In this document: one piece after another, positions 10,944 through 22,223 of the stretch | How the letters are laid out: each line of letters opens with the position of its first letter | How positions within the stretch are numbered: the stretch's first letter is position 1 | Assembly: GCF_033807575.1 (NCBI RefSeq) | Contig: NC_084717.1 | Span: 10,107,692-10,171,691 of the forward strand | DNA from: Cydia pomonella | Taxonomy: Eukaryota > Arthropoda > Insecta > Lepidoptera > Tortricidae | Length of the DNA: 64,000 nucleotides | Direction: 5' to 3' | Notes under the pieces: model-generated | The model's input: the letters and a program-made list of their open reading frames with translations, nothing else | The model's database searches: none | Told to the model about the DNA's origin: nothing | Program-made: the position numbers and the translations under genes

Positions 10944-13900
10944 TTAATATTGACTAACTCCCATAGCTTCTATACATTTATAATGTTTTATTGCACATAA
11001 AGCTTTTGTTAACACATCAGCAGGCATAGCAGTAGTTGGCAAATAATTTAAATTAATTATTTTATCATTTACTGCATCCTTCACAAAATGATACCGAATA
11101 TCAATATGTTTACTTTTTCTATGACAACCATAATTTGCCACCAACTTCTGTGCACTCTGACTATCATTGAACAATGGTACAGTATAACAATCACCATTAA
11201 TTTCATTTAGCAAAGCTCTGAGATACATAGCTTCTTTGCAAGCTTCTGCTATCGACATTAGTTCCGATTCCATACTAGACAAAGCGACTGTCCTCTGTTT
11301 CTTGCTAAGCCAGGAAACAGTTGAGCCTGACATTTGAAAACAAAAGCCACTGTAAGACCTCCGGTCTATAACATTACTAGCCCAATCGGCATCTACATAT
11401 CCTTCAAGCTGAGCTTTTTCTTTTACATACTTTAAACAAAAGTTTTTAGTTTTGCTTAAATACCTAAGTATTCTCTTGGCATAATTCCAATGAACTTTAG
11501 TATAACATTTGTTAAATTGACTAAGAAAACTAACACTGAAAGAAATATCAGGCCTAGTCATCTCTGACAAATACATAAGGCCTCCAATAAGGTTTTGATA
11601 TGGAATTTCTTTATCACAAATTTCTGATTTCTCTATACTTAATTTACATTCCATTGGAGTACTAGCCTCTTTACATTTAGACATATTAAATTTTTCTAAC
11701 AAGTTGTTTATATATTCTTCCTGGTCTAATGTAATAACATTTGCATTTTTATCGATTTTAACACGCATACCCAGGCATTGCTGAACTTGTCCTAAGTTTT
11801 TAATATTAAAATTAGAACTCAAAACAGAAACTAATTTGTCTGTCTCTTCTTTACTGTTTGAATAAACAAAGAAATCATCCACATATAATGCGATAATAAT
11901 TTTCACATTATCATCCATTTTTGTAAACACACAAGGTTCTAATTTACATTTTTTAAATCCTAATTCACACAAACATTTTTCAACTCTTTCGTACCAAGAC
12001 CGAGATGACTGTTTCAAGCCATAGATAGCTTTGTTAAGTTTAACAATCACCTTTTTCCTGTTAACATCACAAGAAATATCTGGTTGATACATGTAAATGT
12101 CCTCTTTGAGGTAACCATTTAAAAATGCAGTTTTAACATCTAGATGTGTTACATCAAGGTTCAATTGCACAGACAAGGCAAATAGCAGTCTTAAAGTGGA
12201 ATGTCTGACCACAGGTGAGAAGGTGTCCTCATAGTCTATTCCTGGCTTCTGGGTGAAGCCTTTAGCCACTAAACGCGCTCTGTAACGCACACTTTTATCA
12301 CTGTTAACTTTGATTTTAAAAACCCACTTACACTGCACTAAGGTTTTACCTGAAGGTAACTGTTCCACCGGCACCCAAGCTTGATTTTCATCGAATGCTT
12401 GCAACTCGTCCTGCATAGCCTCAATCCATTTATCCTTATCTGGCCTAGACAGGGCATCCTGAACAGACACAGGATCGCTGATGTAGTCAGGGTTTGATGA
12501 GGTGCACATGTTAGTCAATCCATAGCGCTCTGGTTGCCTCCGGACTCGTTTAGTTACTACTTCTGCTGTTGCAGGCTCCTCTTCTGACTCCTCCTGCTGT
12601 AATGTATTGTCCAAATCAGATATTGCATTGTCATAATCAGACTCTACAGAAATGTTCAGATCTGAGTGATCAGGTTCACTCTTACTCATGACTGTCTCCT
12701 GCTTTTCTTCACAGGCAGTTTCCTGTTCCTGACAAGTATCCCCAACTGAAACTGATACTCTGTTATTTGAACACTTCCTTTCAGTATCCTCATGTATATA
12801 CACATCCCTACTTGTGCTTATACATTTTTTAATGGGATCATAAATTCTATATCCCTTGACATTTTCTGGAAAACCAACTAGAATGTTTTTCCTTGACTTA
12901 GTGTCCCACTTAAGTCGCTTTTCCTTAGGAACATGAACCATAACCTGGCTGCCAAAAATCCGGACATGGCTTAAATCTGGCTTTGTATTAGTCCAGAGCT
13001 CAAACGGTGTCTTGTTATTTAATCCTGATGCGACTGATCTATTTTTAAGATAAACTGCAGTACTAGTGGCCTCTGCCCAAAATCTTTTATCTAAATTTGC
13101 ATCAAATAACAAACAGCGAGCTCGTTCAACTACCGTACGTATAGTCCGTTCTGCCAATCCATTCTGTTCGGCCGTGTAGGGATTAGACTTTTGATGCACT
13201 ATTCCTGCTTCCTTCAAGTAAGTCTCAAACTCATGGCTACAGAACTCAAGTCCATTATCTGTCCTAAAAAACTGGATTTTCCTACATTTCTGGTTTTCAA
13301 CCATGGCTCTAAATTCTTTAAAACATTTAAATGACTCACTTTTTGCTTTGAGAAAGTAAACAAATACCATACGACTATAATCGTCAACAAGAATCAGGAA
13401 ATACCTTGATCCGCCAATTGAAGTAGTCTCCATTGGTCCACATACATCTCCATGCACTAACTCCAGTATCTGGCTGCTCCGTGTTCCTGTGTGACTAAAT
13501 GGCAAGCGAGCCTGCTTCCCCTCACAACATACGGTGCACGTATTTTTGTTGATATCTGATTTATCACTGTATGATATACCCGTAACTGCCCCTTCTCTCA
13601 TCAAGTTTAACGACTTCATATTCAAATGTCCAGTTCTACGATGCCAAACTTCACTACTTGCCGCCGAGCTTGACGTAAGTAAACAAAGTTTACTTTCATC
13701 CATAATCAATTTGTATACACCGTCGATTAAGTCCGCCACGGCCACAAGTTCTTTGTTTTTGTTATAAACAAAGCAGTTTCTTTTCTTAAACTCCACTTTA
13801 TTGCCATTCTCAACTAACTTGCTTACTGATATGAGATTCGTGCTAAGGTTAGGTACGCACAAAACGTTTTCCAATGTCACTTCGTATTTACATCTTGGAG

Positions 13901-14885
13901 TCACTGTCACTATATCCACATCTCCCGAGCACAATACTGGCATAGCACTATGATTAGCTGCTATAATCTCCTTTACGCTGGGTGTAAAAGATGTATTCTG
14001 GATCATGTTTACATCACGTACAAAATGACCGCTCGCACCGGAATCTATATAAAAGTCCGTTTTTCCGTAGTTCCCGCTCATAAATACTGCCGAAAAAGCG
14101 TGTGTTTTCTTTATTTGCTCCGTTTGCTGATTACTTGCTTGGCATTGATTTTTATAATGACCATAAGATTTACATCGGTAACACTTTATTTTCGACTTAT
14201 CACCATTGTTGTTGTTGACATTTGCCACAGACAATCCGCCGCCATGATTCTTTTTCTTGTCAGAGCTACCAACTTTCAAGTTTTTGCTGTGGTAGTGCTG
14301 CCCTCTACTCAACAATGCGTTGCCAACTTCACTATCATCAATTGCCAAGTCGATGAGTTTCGTTTTTATGACATCTGCAGTAATGGCGATTCCGGAATGT
14401 TCAATTGCCATTATCATTGGGATGTATTTTTCAGGTAATCCAGCTAACATCAAGCACCCGATCCACTCGTCGTCCACGGAAAAACCGGTTCCCGATAATT
14501 TCTGAGCCGTCTCGATGATTTGTGTAACATAATTTTGCATTGATTCACAGTTTTCGAGTCGAATCGAGATTAAATTGCGCAGCAACGTTATCCTTCGGGA
14601 AAATCCAGAATCATCAAACATATTTTGTAACTTTAACCACAAATCTTTAGTTGATTTCGCTTCCTTTATGTGAACATACAGCGACGGATCGATCGTTAAA
14701 ATCAATTTTGCTTTTGCTTTTGCGTCACTTGTGGCTGCTGATGCAAGTGACGGGTCGGGTTCAATTTTAATTGAATCTCCCGTGCCCTCCAAAATCAACA
14801 AATTCTCCACTGCAAAAGCCCATTCCCGATAATTCTCACGTCCCTTTAACTTGGGAACATTGGTCAGGAACGAATTTGAAGCCAT
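10944..14885 (-). CDS. Copia gag-pol polyprotein, intact
   Basis: The 1313-codon frame encodes capsid, protease, integrase, reverse transcriptase and RNase H in the Copia order. A Copia-type Gag region occupies about residues 1-200. A CCHC zinc knuckle, CYRCKSYGHYKNQC, is at 235-248. The aspartic protease DSG is at 281-283. The integrase HHCC finger uses H415, H420, C450 and C453, and its core has D480, D543 and E579 with the typical 35-residue D-E spacing. The RT has DVKTAFLNG (916-924) and YVDD (1001-1004). RNase H carries D1165, E1208 and D1241. The start is the first ATG after the leader, with the primer-binding site about 100 bases upstream. The length is close to Drosophila copia polyproteins. 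No stop or frameshift is seen. In cells it would form virus-like particles, copy the element RNA and integrate the DNA. Overlapping plus-strand frames are shadows. Confidence 0.95.
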   Translation of the reverse strand: MASNSFLTNVPKLKGRENYREWAFAVENLLILEGTGDSIKIEPDPSLASAATSDAKAKAKLILTIDPSLYVHIKEAKSTKDLWLKLQNMFDDSGFSRRITLLRNLISIRLENCESMQNYVTQIIETAQKLSGTGFSVDDEWIGCLMLAGLPEKYIPMIMAIEHSGIAITADVIKTKLIDLAIDDSEVGNALLSRGQHYHSKNLKVGSSDKKKNHGGGLSVANVNNNNGDKSKIKCYRCKSYGHYKNQCQASNQQTEQIKKTHAFSAVFMSGNYGKTDFYIDSGASGHFVRDVNMIQNTSFTPSVKEIIAANHSAMPVLCSGDVDIVTVTPRCKYEVTLENVLCVPNLSTNLISVSKLVENGNKVEFKKRNCFVYNKNKELVAVADLIDGVYKLIMDESKLCLLTSSSAASSEVWHRRTGHLNMKSLNLMREGAVTGISYSDKSDINKNTCTVCCEGKQARLPFSHTGTRSSQILELVHGDVCGPMETTSIGGSRYFLILVDDYSRMVFVYFLKAKSESFKCFKEFRAMVENQKCRKIQFFRTDNGLEFCSHEFETYLKEAGIVHQKSNPYTAEQNGLAERTIRTVVERARCLLFDANLDKRFWAEATSTAVYLKNRSVASGLNNKTPFELWTNTKPDLSHVRIFGSQVMVHVPKEKRLKWDTKSRKNILVGFPENVKGYRIYDPIKKCISTSRDVYIHEDTERKCSNNRVSVSVGDTCQEQETACEEKQETVMSKSEPDHSDLNISVESDYDNAISDLDNTLQQEESEEEPATAEVVTKRVRRQPERYGLTNMCTSSNPDYISDPVSVQDALSRPDKDKWIEAMQDELQAFDENQAWVPVEQLPSGKTLVQCKWVFKIKVNSDKSVRYRARLVAKGFTQKPGIDYEDTFSPVVRHSTLRLLFALSVQLNLDVTHLDVKTAFLNGYLKEDIYMYQPDISCDVNRKKVIVKLNKAIYGLKQSSRSWYERVEKCLCELGFKKCKLEPCVFTKMDDNVKIIIALYVDDFFVYSNSKEETDKLVSVLSSNFNIKNLGQVQQCLGMRVKIDKNANVITLDQEEYINNLLEKFNMSKCKEASTPMECKLSIEKSEICDKEIPYQNLIGGLMYLSEMTRPDISFSVSFLSQFNKCYTKVHWNYAKRILRYLSKTKNFCLKYVKEKAQLEGYVDADWASNVIDRRSYSGFCFQMSGSTVSWLSKKQRTVALSSMESELMSIAEACKEAMYLRALLNEINGDCYTVPLFNDSQSAQKLVANYGCHRKSKHIDIRYHFVKDAVNDKIINLNYLPTTAMPADVLTKALCAIKHYKCIEAMGVSQY

Positions 14886-14984
14886 GATGTTGAGTCACGA
14901 ACCACTTTAAAAAAACACTTTCTGGCACTGAATTGATACTAGCTACCTGAAAACTAACTTTTGACTATTCCCTAATGGGCATAA

Positions 14985-14998
14985 CTGGGCCCAAAACC
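14985..14998 (-). other. Copia 1 primer-binding site
   Basis: On the minus strand this reads GGTTTTGGGCCCAG directly after the 5' LTR. It differs by one base from GGTTATGGGCCCAG, the Drosophila copia site that pairs with the internal anticodon-arm end of cleaved initiator tRNA-Met. The comparison rests on established knowledge of copia priming. Confidence 0.8.
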
Positions 14999-15169
14999 TA
15001 TTATAAATGAAACAACGGTTTTATATAGCGGAGAGCTATGAACGATCACATTTATTCTTGTAACGGTTAGACGGAAGTGACATACATGTCAAAGACAATT
15101 AACCATATGCAATACCAACATAGACAGTTTATTTGATGTTACTATACTTAAAATATACACATCTTAACA
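14999..15169 (-). repeat. Copia 1 5' LTR (right in window)
   Basis: 171 bp, identical to 10721-10891. It would contain the promoter for the minus-strand genomic RNA. A TATATAA-like stretch lies near 15022-15026 (minus-strand CTATATAAAACC). Confidence 0.95.
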
Positions 15170-15174
15170 GTCTC
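15170..15174. other. Target site duplication of Copia 1, right copy
   Basis: GTCTC matches 10716-10720. Confidence 0.9.
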
Positions 15175-17264
15175 GATACGCCATTCCGTAGTAGATTTTA
15201 TACTAAAATGAATTATCTTAAAAGCATAACAAACTGTTCAATTGTACAGACATGATGTTTTAAGAATGTCTGTATTTCCAAGTTCAAGGCCTATAACCTT
15301 ACGATTCCCAGATTTTTCAATAGATGTAGCAACACTGATGCCCGAACCGCGGGCCTTGGCCTGCCGACAACATGCCGACAATGCGTCGCCTTGACGGCAG
15401 ACCACTCGAGAACCATGACAATCGTAATGAAATTCTCCATAATAATTGGCGAAAACTGGTTCATATGGTCAGTTTACTTTAACTGGTTGATCTGGCGAAT
15501 TGAAAGTGGCTTTATGATTCGTATTTTCATTATACAGTTTATTAAAATACTCGTTTACAAGCAATGGTTTTCTTACGCTTTGTTTTCTAGACCTGTTAAG
15601 TATTAACACCTGAAATGGTTAAATACTTTTTTCAACCATAAGGCAGTATTACTTATCTTTAGGTATAACGCTGCGCCGCATTGTGGGAAAGGATGCGGGG
15701 GAGCCCTAGTAGTCTTCTGAAGGTGTTTGCCGACAGGTGGGACTCACCCATGTTAAAAAGATGGATCAGCCTTCACACTACTTTTGTAAAATTTGATTGG
15801 TGACATGTTTAAATTATTATTATTATTTCACATTATTTTTATTTTTATTCATTGGTATTCATTGTTTCATTATTTGACGAAATTTAATTTTAATGCTATA
15901 ATTTTATAATTTTCAACATTTAATTTAATGCAATTTTAATATTTTAATTGTAATTATTATGTTAATAATTGAAAATATAAATTACACCAGAGATAAATTA
16001 TTGACATTTTATTATTTTTATGCTCATCCGGTTATGTCTGTGTTTGTGATCTCTGTATGTATTATGTTGTGTAATACTAACAATTTTATGGGCTTTGCCT
16101 GAAATAAATGATTTCATAATAATAACACTTATGTTTAGTTTAGATATAAGAACATGATGAGAATATGACGCGCCTGTCAACACCATGTTTTATGACTAAG
16201 ATATTTTTTTACCTGCAAACAAATCCTTTAATAAAGAAAAGCACATATTTACAAACTTGAACCGAGTAGTATATACTCTTTTTTCGAAAAACAACTTAAA
16301 TAAAATTAGTATGGGTAAGTTTGTGACTTTGTCAGTATACCACATAAGTATATTCTTACTTTCCTTTATATGTATCTTAGTTAAAGCCAGACTCATTGTT
16401 TGACTCGAATAAACTTCGGTGGCCATGTGCGAGGTGGCGCGTGAATATGAAGTGACGTCAATATTTGCTCTCTCGGCTCTAACACTTATTTCAGCTCTCA
16501 AACGAACCTTACACCTTACTTTGTGTTAAAACTTTCAACATAAGGCAATTGCCTACAGTTACGAAGATTGTTTCTGAGCGTTACTTCAGTTCAATGATCT
16601 CAGTTTAAATCTAATTTATGGCTGAGAAAACATGTTGAAATGGAAATCCATTATACCGACGTGTCATATTACTAACACAAATATCTGAAAATAGTCTTAG
16701 TATATTGAGCTTAAATCAAATTATAAATAGTAGGTATAGAGGGAATAAAATAGAGCATAGTAGATATGAATAAATAAATCTGTACCTAAGTTAAATAATA
16801 AATGCTTTATACATGATGAGAAAAATAGTGGGGATCCGGTATCACGTTTTCTGATTACGAAAAAGTAAAAGATTTTTTTTAATAACATACTTTCTGCACT
16901 AGCATCTAAATATACTATTATTGCATGGATAGGTTTTCAGAGGTCTTAAGTAAAAACAGGTTCATGTTCACTATATTCTGCCTTACAAATGCGTAATTTT
17001 TTTTTGACTATATGTCTTATAACTAATTCACAATCCACTTTCATATTCATACATTTATTCATAATAATTCATATTATATGTCACAATATTATTTAAAATT
17101 AATTATTTACAAAATATGATTTGTAACATTTTACATAATAATAAAAAAATAAAATTAATATTAAATCTAAGTTTTTAGGTACTTGTTTTGTACTCTAAAA
17201 ACTCATTAAAGCTATAAAAAGTGTGCTCGATAAGCCATTTTCAATGTACAACACATTACTTCTC
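15175..17264. other. Non-coding DNA, no gene seen
   Basis: Very AT-rich sequence. A GC-richer patch at about 15670-15790 contains GGATGCGGGGGAGCCCTAGT and may be a LINE scrap, but no frame is recognisable. Short frames elsewhere lack features. Confidence 0.4.
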
Positions 17265-17412
17265 ACTTCGCGGATGGTGATGGTGGAGATGGCGGGATCA
17301 CCTGGACGCATGGCCCTCAACCACTGGCCGGAGATTGCTCAAAACCGAGACGAATGGAAATCGAGGGGGGAGGCGTTTGCCCAGCAGTGGGACATCGTAC
17401 AGGCTTATATTA
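17265..17412 (+). pseudogene. RTE-like LINE C-terminal scrap
   Basis: One frame reads WRDHLDAWP. After a frameshift another gives LNHWPEIAQNRDEWKSRGEA and then FAQQWD. This is the same C-terminal signature as the LINE at 9573-10672, so it is another 5'-truncated copy of a related family. Confidence 0.7.
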
Positions 17413-17932
17413 TAAGTTTTGTAAAAAGTTATTTACGCCATAGAAGCACTGTTTAACTAGCCACTCTAGCCAGTCAAACAGTCTTTTTAGTCTACCCGAG
17501 AACATTCAACGTGAGCAAAAAAAAATAAAATCAAAATCACCTTAAAACCGTACCTACTGTAAACCCTGAAGTGACAATTACACATGTGCAAGTGCCACTT
17601 AAGTGTTTAGATTTAATAATAATTTAAAATTCGTACTAAAAAATATATATGTGTATGTAGAGACTTTTATGCAGGCAAACTGTAAATACAGTTTTGCAGG
17701 GACCTGTTTAGTCGCAAACTCTGTACTGTGTATTGATAGTAATAAATTAAGTACCTACACTTGTAGCATAAATATATGTTTAACTAAAAGTTGGCATATG
17801 CCTCTATCTAAGTAAAATGATAGATATACTTCAAGATTCCAAGATTAGATTGATTTACAACATGAATTCCTATATTTGCCTCTATTCGCATACAATAATT
17901 TAGCTGTATAGACATCATAAAGATTCTCATAC
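17413..17932. other. Non-coding DNA, no gene seen
   Basis: AT-rich, short chance frames only. Confidence 0.4.
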
Positions 17933-18236
17933 CGACGATTCTGATTTGTGGGTAGTGATAGTGACCCTGCCTATGAAGCCGATGGTCCCGGGTTCGAAAC
18001 CCGGTAAGGGCATTTATTTGTGTGATGAGACAGATATTTGTTCCTGAGTCATGGGTGTTGTCTAAGTACCCACAACACAAGCCTTATTAGTATAGAAGTA
18101 TACATTTATCTATATACGTATGTATATCGTCGCTTAGTATCTATAATACAAGCTTTGCTTAGTTTGGAGCTAGGTCGATCTGTGTAAGATTGTCCCCATA
18201 TATTTATTTATTTTAGTTATTTATTTATACACATGT
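17933..18236 (+). mobile_element. tRNA-derived SINE
   Basis: A tRNA-like head with TAGTGACCCTGCCTATGAAG and a perfect B box, GGTTCGAAACC, is followed by the SINE body TTGTTCCTGAGTCATGGGTG and CCCACAACACAAGCCTTATT. The 3' part, with ATACAAGCTTTGCTTAGTTT and GTGTAAGATTGTCCCC, differs from the 59611 copy and resembles a second common tail. The A-box region carries a small insertion. RNA polymerase III would transcribe an intact copy. Confidence 0.8.
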
Positions 18237-18759
18237 TAATGTTAACTTTTAGCTATTCGACTATTTGGTAATAAATAGAAAATGTGTGCGTATTGTAATG
18301 TAGATTTGCTAAGTAAACACTATACTAATGATCGGAGTTCATCGCTCCCGGTACAAAGATGACGGTCTGTTGATTTAAGTGAGAATACATTTCAGTAGAG
18401 TATCTATTCTTTGGTACAGTGTGGGGACTGTACAGTATAAAACACAACACTATTTAATTATTATAAGTCTAAAGATTACTTCTTCTAATGTCTAAAATCT
18501 AAATATCTCAAGCATGACACCTAGAGTTCAATAGAAATGACAAATAATGTAAACAAATACATACGAGTATTACATTATTAATTATGTATGACAGATTTTG
18601 TTAGTATTTGACGTAAGTATAACCTAAAAGTTTTACGATGGTTGTTTTCATTGAAATATTAATACTTAACATAAACTAATACAAAGAAATGAAAGTAAAT
18701 TGATTTGTTTACATTATTTGCGAATTCTACTGAACTCCACTTTATCTACTTACAATTCT
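18237..18759. other. Non-coding DNA, no gene seen
   Basis: AT-rich, no recognised feature. Confidence 0.4.
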
Positions 18760-18761
18760 TA

Positions 18762-18895
18762 CAGTCAAGTGTAAAAATATGGGTGTACACATCTTACTCA
18801 AAAATATGACCCATAGCATCTTATTCCAGTGTAATAAGAGCGTAGTACCATATTTATGAGACGATTCTTTCGATACATATTTTTGCATTTGACTG
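18762..18895. mobile_element. Tc1/mariner-type MITE with TA duplication
   Basis: Ends CAGTCAAGTGTAAAAATATG and CATATTTTTGCATTTGACTG are near-perfect inverted repeats, flanked by TA on both sides (18760-18761 and 18896-18897). At 134 bp it is non-coding. TA duplication and length fit a non-autonomous Tc1/mariner derivative. Confidence 0.8.
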
Positions 18896-18897
18896 TA

Positions 18898-20277
18898 CAA
18901 ACACACAATACAACTTACTTAAAAATAAAGCTACCTCTATTAAGTTTACATTCATTATCTAAAAGGTTGCCTAAGTACTGGTTTTCGTTACCCACCTAGC
19001 TAACTGCAGTACCTGATAACTGCCCAGATTAAGCATTAGGCCGTTTAAAATAATTAGTGCTACAAATAAGCAGTGTAGGACCACGAAAATGTTCGACGCT
19101 TGTATAAGCACATGCACTTAAATGTCGTGTAAATGAATAGCTTCTGACACTTAATGAAATGACTTTTGCCCTTTGTGTGGTCTTGACGGGGGCACGGCCG
19201 TGTCCCCAGATGTTTATGTATGTGTACCTACATTAAGTAGGTGTAAAAGGGCATAAGTGTTACATGGAACTTACATCCATTTTCACCTGCGCTGCCCGAG
19301 TCTTGTACCCTTATTCACTAGGGCCACAGTTTTACTAGTTTCTACTTGGTAATCTTGGCATTCTTCGGACTACTGTAAGTGAAATAAATCTAAGACATAT
19401 CTTCGGGGACCATAACCTAACCCCAGACTAGATTAATCGGCATGCCACTTTGAAACCAAAGTGCGTAGGTTCGTTCACCCACGCATTCATGTTACTCCAA
19501 GTAGAAAGCCACATATTGGGTAGGTAGAAATTGCAGGGGAAGACAGATTAGACATTGTGATCGCTAAACTCTGTCTAAGCTAATGGAGGCCCTTCGAAAT
19601 TTCGATAATTGCCTCGAGATTGCTCTCGTAAATTCGAACGATGCAGAAGCAGATAAGAAATGTCGATTTGCGTTTTTGCGGCAGACCCTCTGAAAACTCA
19701 CAGCGACGTGGTTACTTACGTCAATTAAACATCACATCACAAGTTCATAGAAATTGAACATAATGCCCTTCATCTTAGTAGGTAAATTTGCTTTTAATGA
19801 CGCGCTTCCACACTGTCTCTTACCAAATAGGTGTAGAATTCACTTAGATGGACTGTAGAGTGCTAAAACGATTTGTAAATACATATCATAATACGCGTGC
19901 ACAAGCCCTGTATAAGTCGGATAATGAAAACAAACACCGACAAAGAAATGAGGACGGCCCAAGATAGGCTCCGGAGTGGCGTGTCATCCGTATACACTAG
20001 TGTTGGTAATGACCCGAGTCTTTTGAGGCCTCACTTTTAAGCACTCTTGTCAAAGTCGAACTCTTGAGTTATTTTGAACTTGTGAGAGATGTGTATTTGT
20101 AGCGACCCGAGTCTTTTTTAATTACGACGTATTGTTTTGTTTAAATAAGAGAGACAAAAGCGCGATAAGTTGAAACAGAATCCATATACCTATGATAGTA
20201 ATGTAGCATTTCGACACACATAGCCTGATATAATCAGTTTGATGATAATAGAAAATGGGCTATTCTTCAAAGACGTT
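18898..20277. other. Non-coding DNA, no gene seen
   Basis: No open frame of note. The sequence around 19200-19700 is somewhat GC-richer but has no recognisable exon. Confidence 0.4.
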
Positions 20278-20360
20278 TTTTTTATACTACGTCGGTGGTA
20301 AACAAGCATACGGTCTCTGTAGCCTGTGTTTGCCTGCAGCTCCAGAGGACGTTTACGCAA
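20278..20360. repeat. Dispersed lepidopteran repeat, short copy
   Basis: TATACTACGTCGGTGGTAAA with an internal deletion, then GCCTGCAGCTCCAGAGGA, matches the start of the 640-838 repeat. Confidence 0.6.
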
Positions 20361-21085
20361 TGGTCTCCTCTGTTAAGGCTTAATACCAATGTTTTTTTCT
20401 TATTTCGATAAAATGGAACCTTCAGAATTAACGACGAATACTTTTTTATATGACAACTAATTTAATCCTTTTAAGTCACTTTTCAAAATATTCTAAAAAG
20501 ACTATTCGTACCTCAAAAGGCTTGAAATTTAGAACAAAGTTCTCCAAATTTAGACTTATAAGTCTCGACTTCTAACAACACTATTCCTACACGCACTTGC
20601 CCAGAAAAAGTATAGAAAAAAGTAGTGCGCGGAACGCGTCCAAGCCTATTAGAGCAGCGGCGAACCAACAACCAAACTAGTTTAACTGTACAGTTACACG
20701 ATTCGATTCTGCGACGATACGTAGTCGAAGGTCGCAAGAACTCGGGCATGGATGATTGGGAATTTGTTCCGCCGTCGCGGATGCCGCGGATGCCCGAAAC
20801 GCTCCGGAAATTGAGTTGAGTTGAGAGCTTGATGTTAGATGGTCTAGTATAGGAATAGTTTGAAGCTGGCATCATTGAAGGCGTGTGATCAAATTTTCTT
20901 CAATACTTTCATTATTTTTCTTGTTTTACGTTTTAATTTTAGATTATTATTATTGATTTAAGATTCACATTACTATCCAGATACTGATCTAGTTAGAGGT
21001 CTGATACAACGAACAAACAAGAATTATTTTGTTGATCTACGACTTCTACAAGAATTGACATTAGGAGTGATTTAAATGACACCAC
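20361..21085. other. Non-coding DNA with a GC-richer open patch
   Basis: Between about 20560 and 20880 the base composition rises, and open frames of 64 codons (plus) and 120 codons (minus) overlap. Neither shows a domain, signal peptide or repeat that I recognise. It could be a host exon piece or TE debris, and I do not call a gene. Confidence 0.3.
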
Positions 21086-21270
21086 ACAGATAGATAGATA
21101 GACCAATAGAAAACTCTTTATTGGCACACCTCAGTAAAAAAATAAAAGAAAATAAAATATACACTAGGTTAAATGTAGAGGCAGACAGGCGGTTAACCAC
21201 AAAAATCGTTTGGAGATAAGTATTCCAAATTAAAATAGACGCTGTACTTAAGTTTCATGTTAAATGCACG
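21086..21270 (-). mobile_element. LINE 3' end, minus strand
   Basis: Read on the minus strand the segment ends GTGCCAATAAAGAGTTTTCT followed by TCTA repeats (AGATAGATAGATAGA on the plus strand). A simple-repeat tail after an AATAAA-like signal is typical of a LINE 3' UTR. The coding region is absent. Confidence 0.55.
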
Positions 21271-22085
21271 TCTATTGTTTTTTTTTTTTTTTTTTTTCCA
21301 CACATGTTGTGTGTAACATTAACATTTCTAAGACGTGCAATAACTGGTGGTACATAACTCTACGGAACTCTATTCGACCAACAGCGATAAAACAAAATTT
21401 CACACGTGCAGGCGCCTTTCGGCTTAACATGGAAGTTGCATTAAACTATTTCTAAGTTAGCAATGTAATTTTTGTAAGCATTGCTAACCGTTCTGAAACG
21501 GTTCAATTTAGCTATAATGCGTAAATTATGAACACTAAGCCGTCAAATTATATGACTTACAAGTTGGGAATTGCTACCGCGGAACCAAACCGTTTTAACA
21601 TTTCTAACGTGTCGGGACAGCGGTAATTTGTCATAGATATTTCGGGTATAATGGCAGTCAATGGCTTTACAATGCTTCTGTGGCGTTATTATGACGCAGC
21701 CGTTCTACCGAGGTTGGTTCCCATCGCACATCGAGTACGGGCGAGTTGAACGCTGGCATGCAAACCAGGGACCGTATTCAAGATATCATAGTACCAGACC
21801 AACCTAAATAGAAGCAAAATGCACTCGACTGCGAGTGTCGTTAAAATGAGATGAACTGTAAAATCAATTACCGCTCTACGAGCTGTATTCGAGCTGTAAT
21901 AAATAATTGTAGGTATTCTGATTTTGATATTGATTTGACATTAATCGCAGAGCTCGTAATTAAATATTTATGAGTCATGTCAAAATGAAATCCATTTATC
22001 AACTTTGTAGGTAGGTACGTATTATATTAATCTGAGGTCAAACTTTCCTGTCCTCGTCGTCGGTCAACATGACAATGACAACCAC
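21271..22085. other. Non-coding DNA with a long T run
   Basis: A run of about 22 T residues lies at about 21279-21298. Short hairpins occur near 21457-21490 (TAGCAATG / CATTGCTA). No gene seen. Confidence 0.4.
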
Positions 22086-22223
22086 CGCGTAGCCAACATG
22101 CCTATCGTTAACGATCCGTAGCGTAATGTAGTCATCTCTCTCTCACTCTTTCCCATTAGTGCGACTCTGACAGTTTCCGTTTCGTTCGCTACGGAGCGAA
22201 ACGATTGACAAGTTGGCTACGCG
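22086..22223. mobile_element. MITE, GTAGCCAAC family, best-preserved copy
   Basis: The left end CGCGTAGCCAACATGCCTAT and the right end CAAGTTGGCTACGCG are inverted. Inner ATCGTTAACGATCCGTAGCG pairs imperfectly with CGCTACGGAGCGAAACGATT. The core contains GTAGTCATCTCTCTCTCAC. It is 138 bp and non-coding. Related copies lie at 6541-6668 and 24574-24712. Confidence 0.75.

Larger units (their letters stand above)
10721..15169 (-). mobile_element. Complete Copia LTR retrotransposon (4449 bp)
   Basis: Two 171-bp LTRs that read as identical enclose one uninterrupted gag-pol frame on the minus strand. A 5-bp target duplication, a Copia-type primer-binding site and a G-rich polypurine tract are all present. 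The absence of LTR differences means insertion was very recent. All catalytic motifs of the polyprotein are in place, so this copy is likely mobile or was so until recently. It sits just downstream of a dead RTE-like LINE. Confidence 0.95.

Noticed and set aside
13534..14505. Plus-strand frames opposite the Copia polyprotein
   Set aside because: They are shadows of the real minus-strand gene with its clear domain motifs.
17936..18010. tRNA gene
   Set aside because: B box present, but no complete cloverleaf, and it is followed by a SINE body shared with the 59611 and 7040 copies.
20513..20875. 120-codon minus-strand frame as a host gene
   Set aside because: No recognisable domain, overlaps an equally open plus-strand frame, and no splice or promoter support. 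Kept only as a GC-richer patch.
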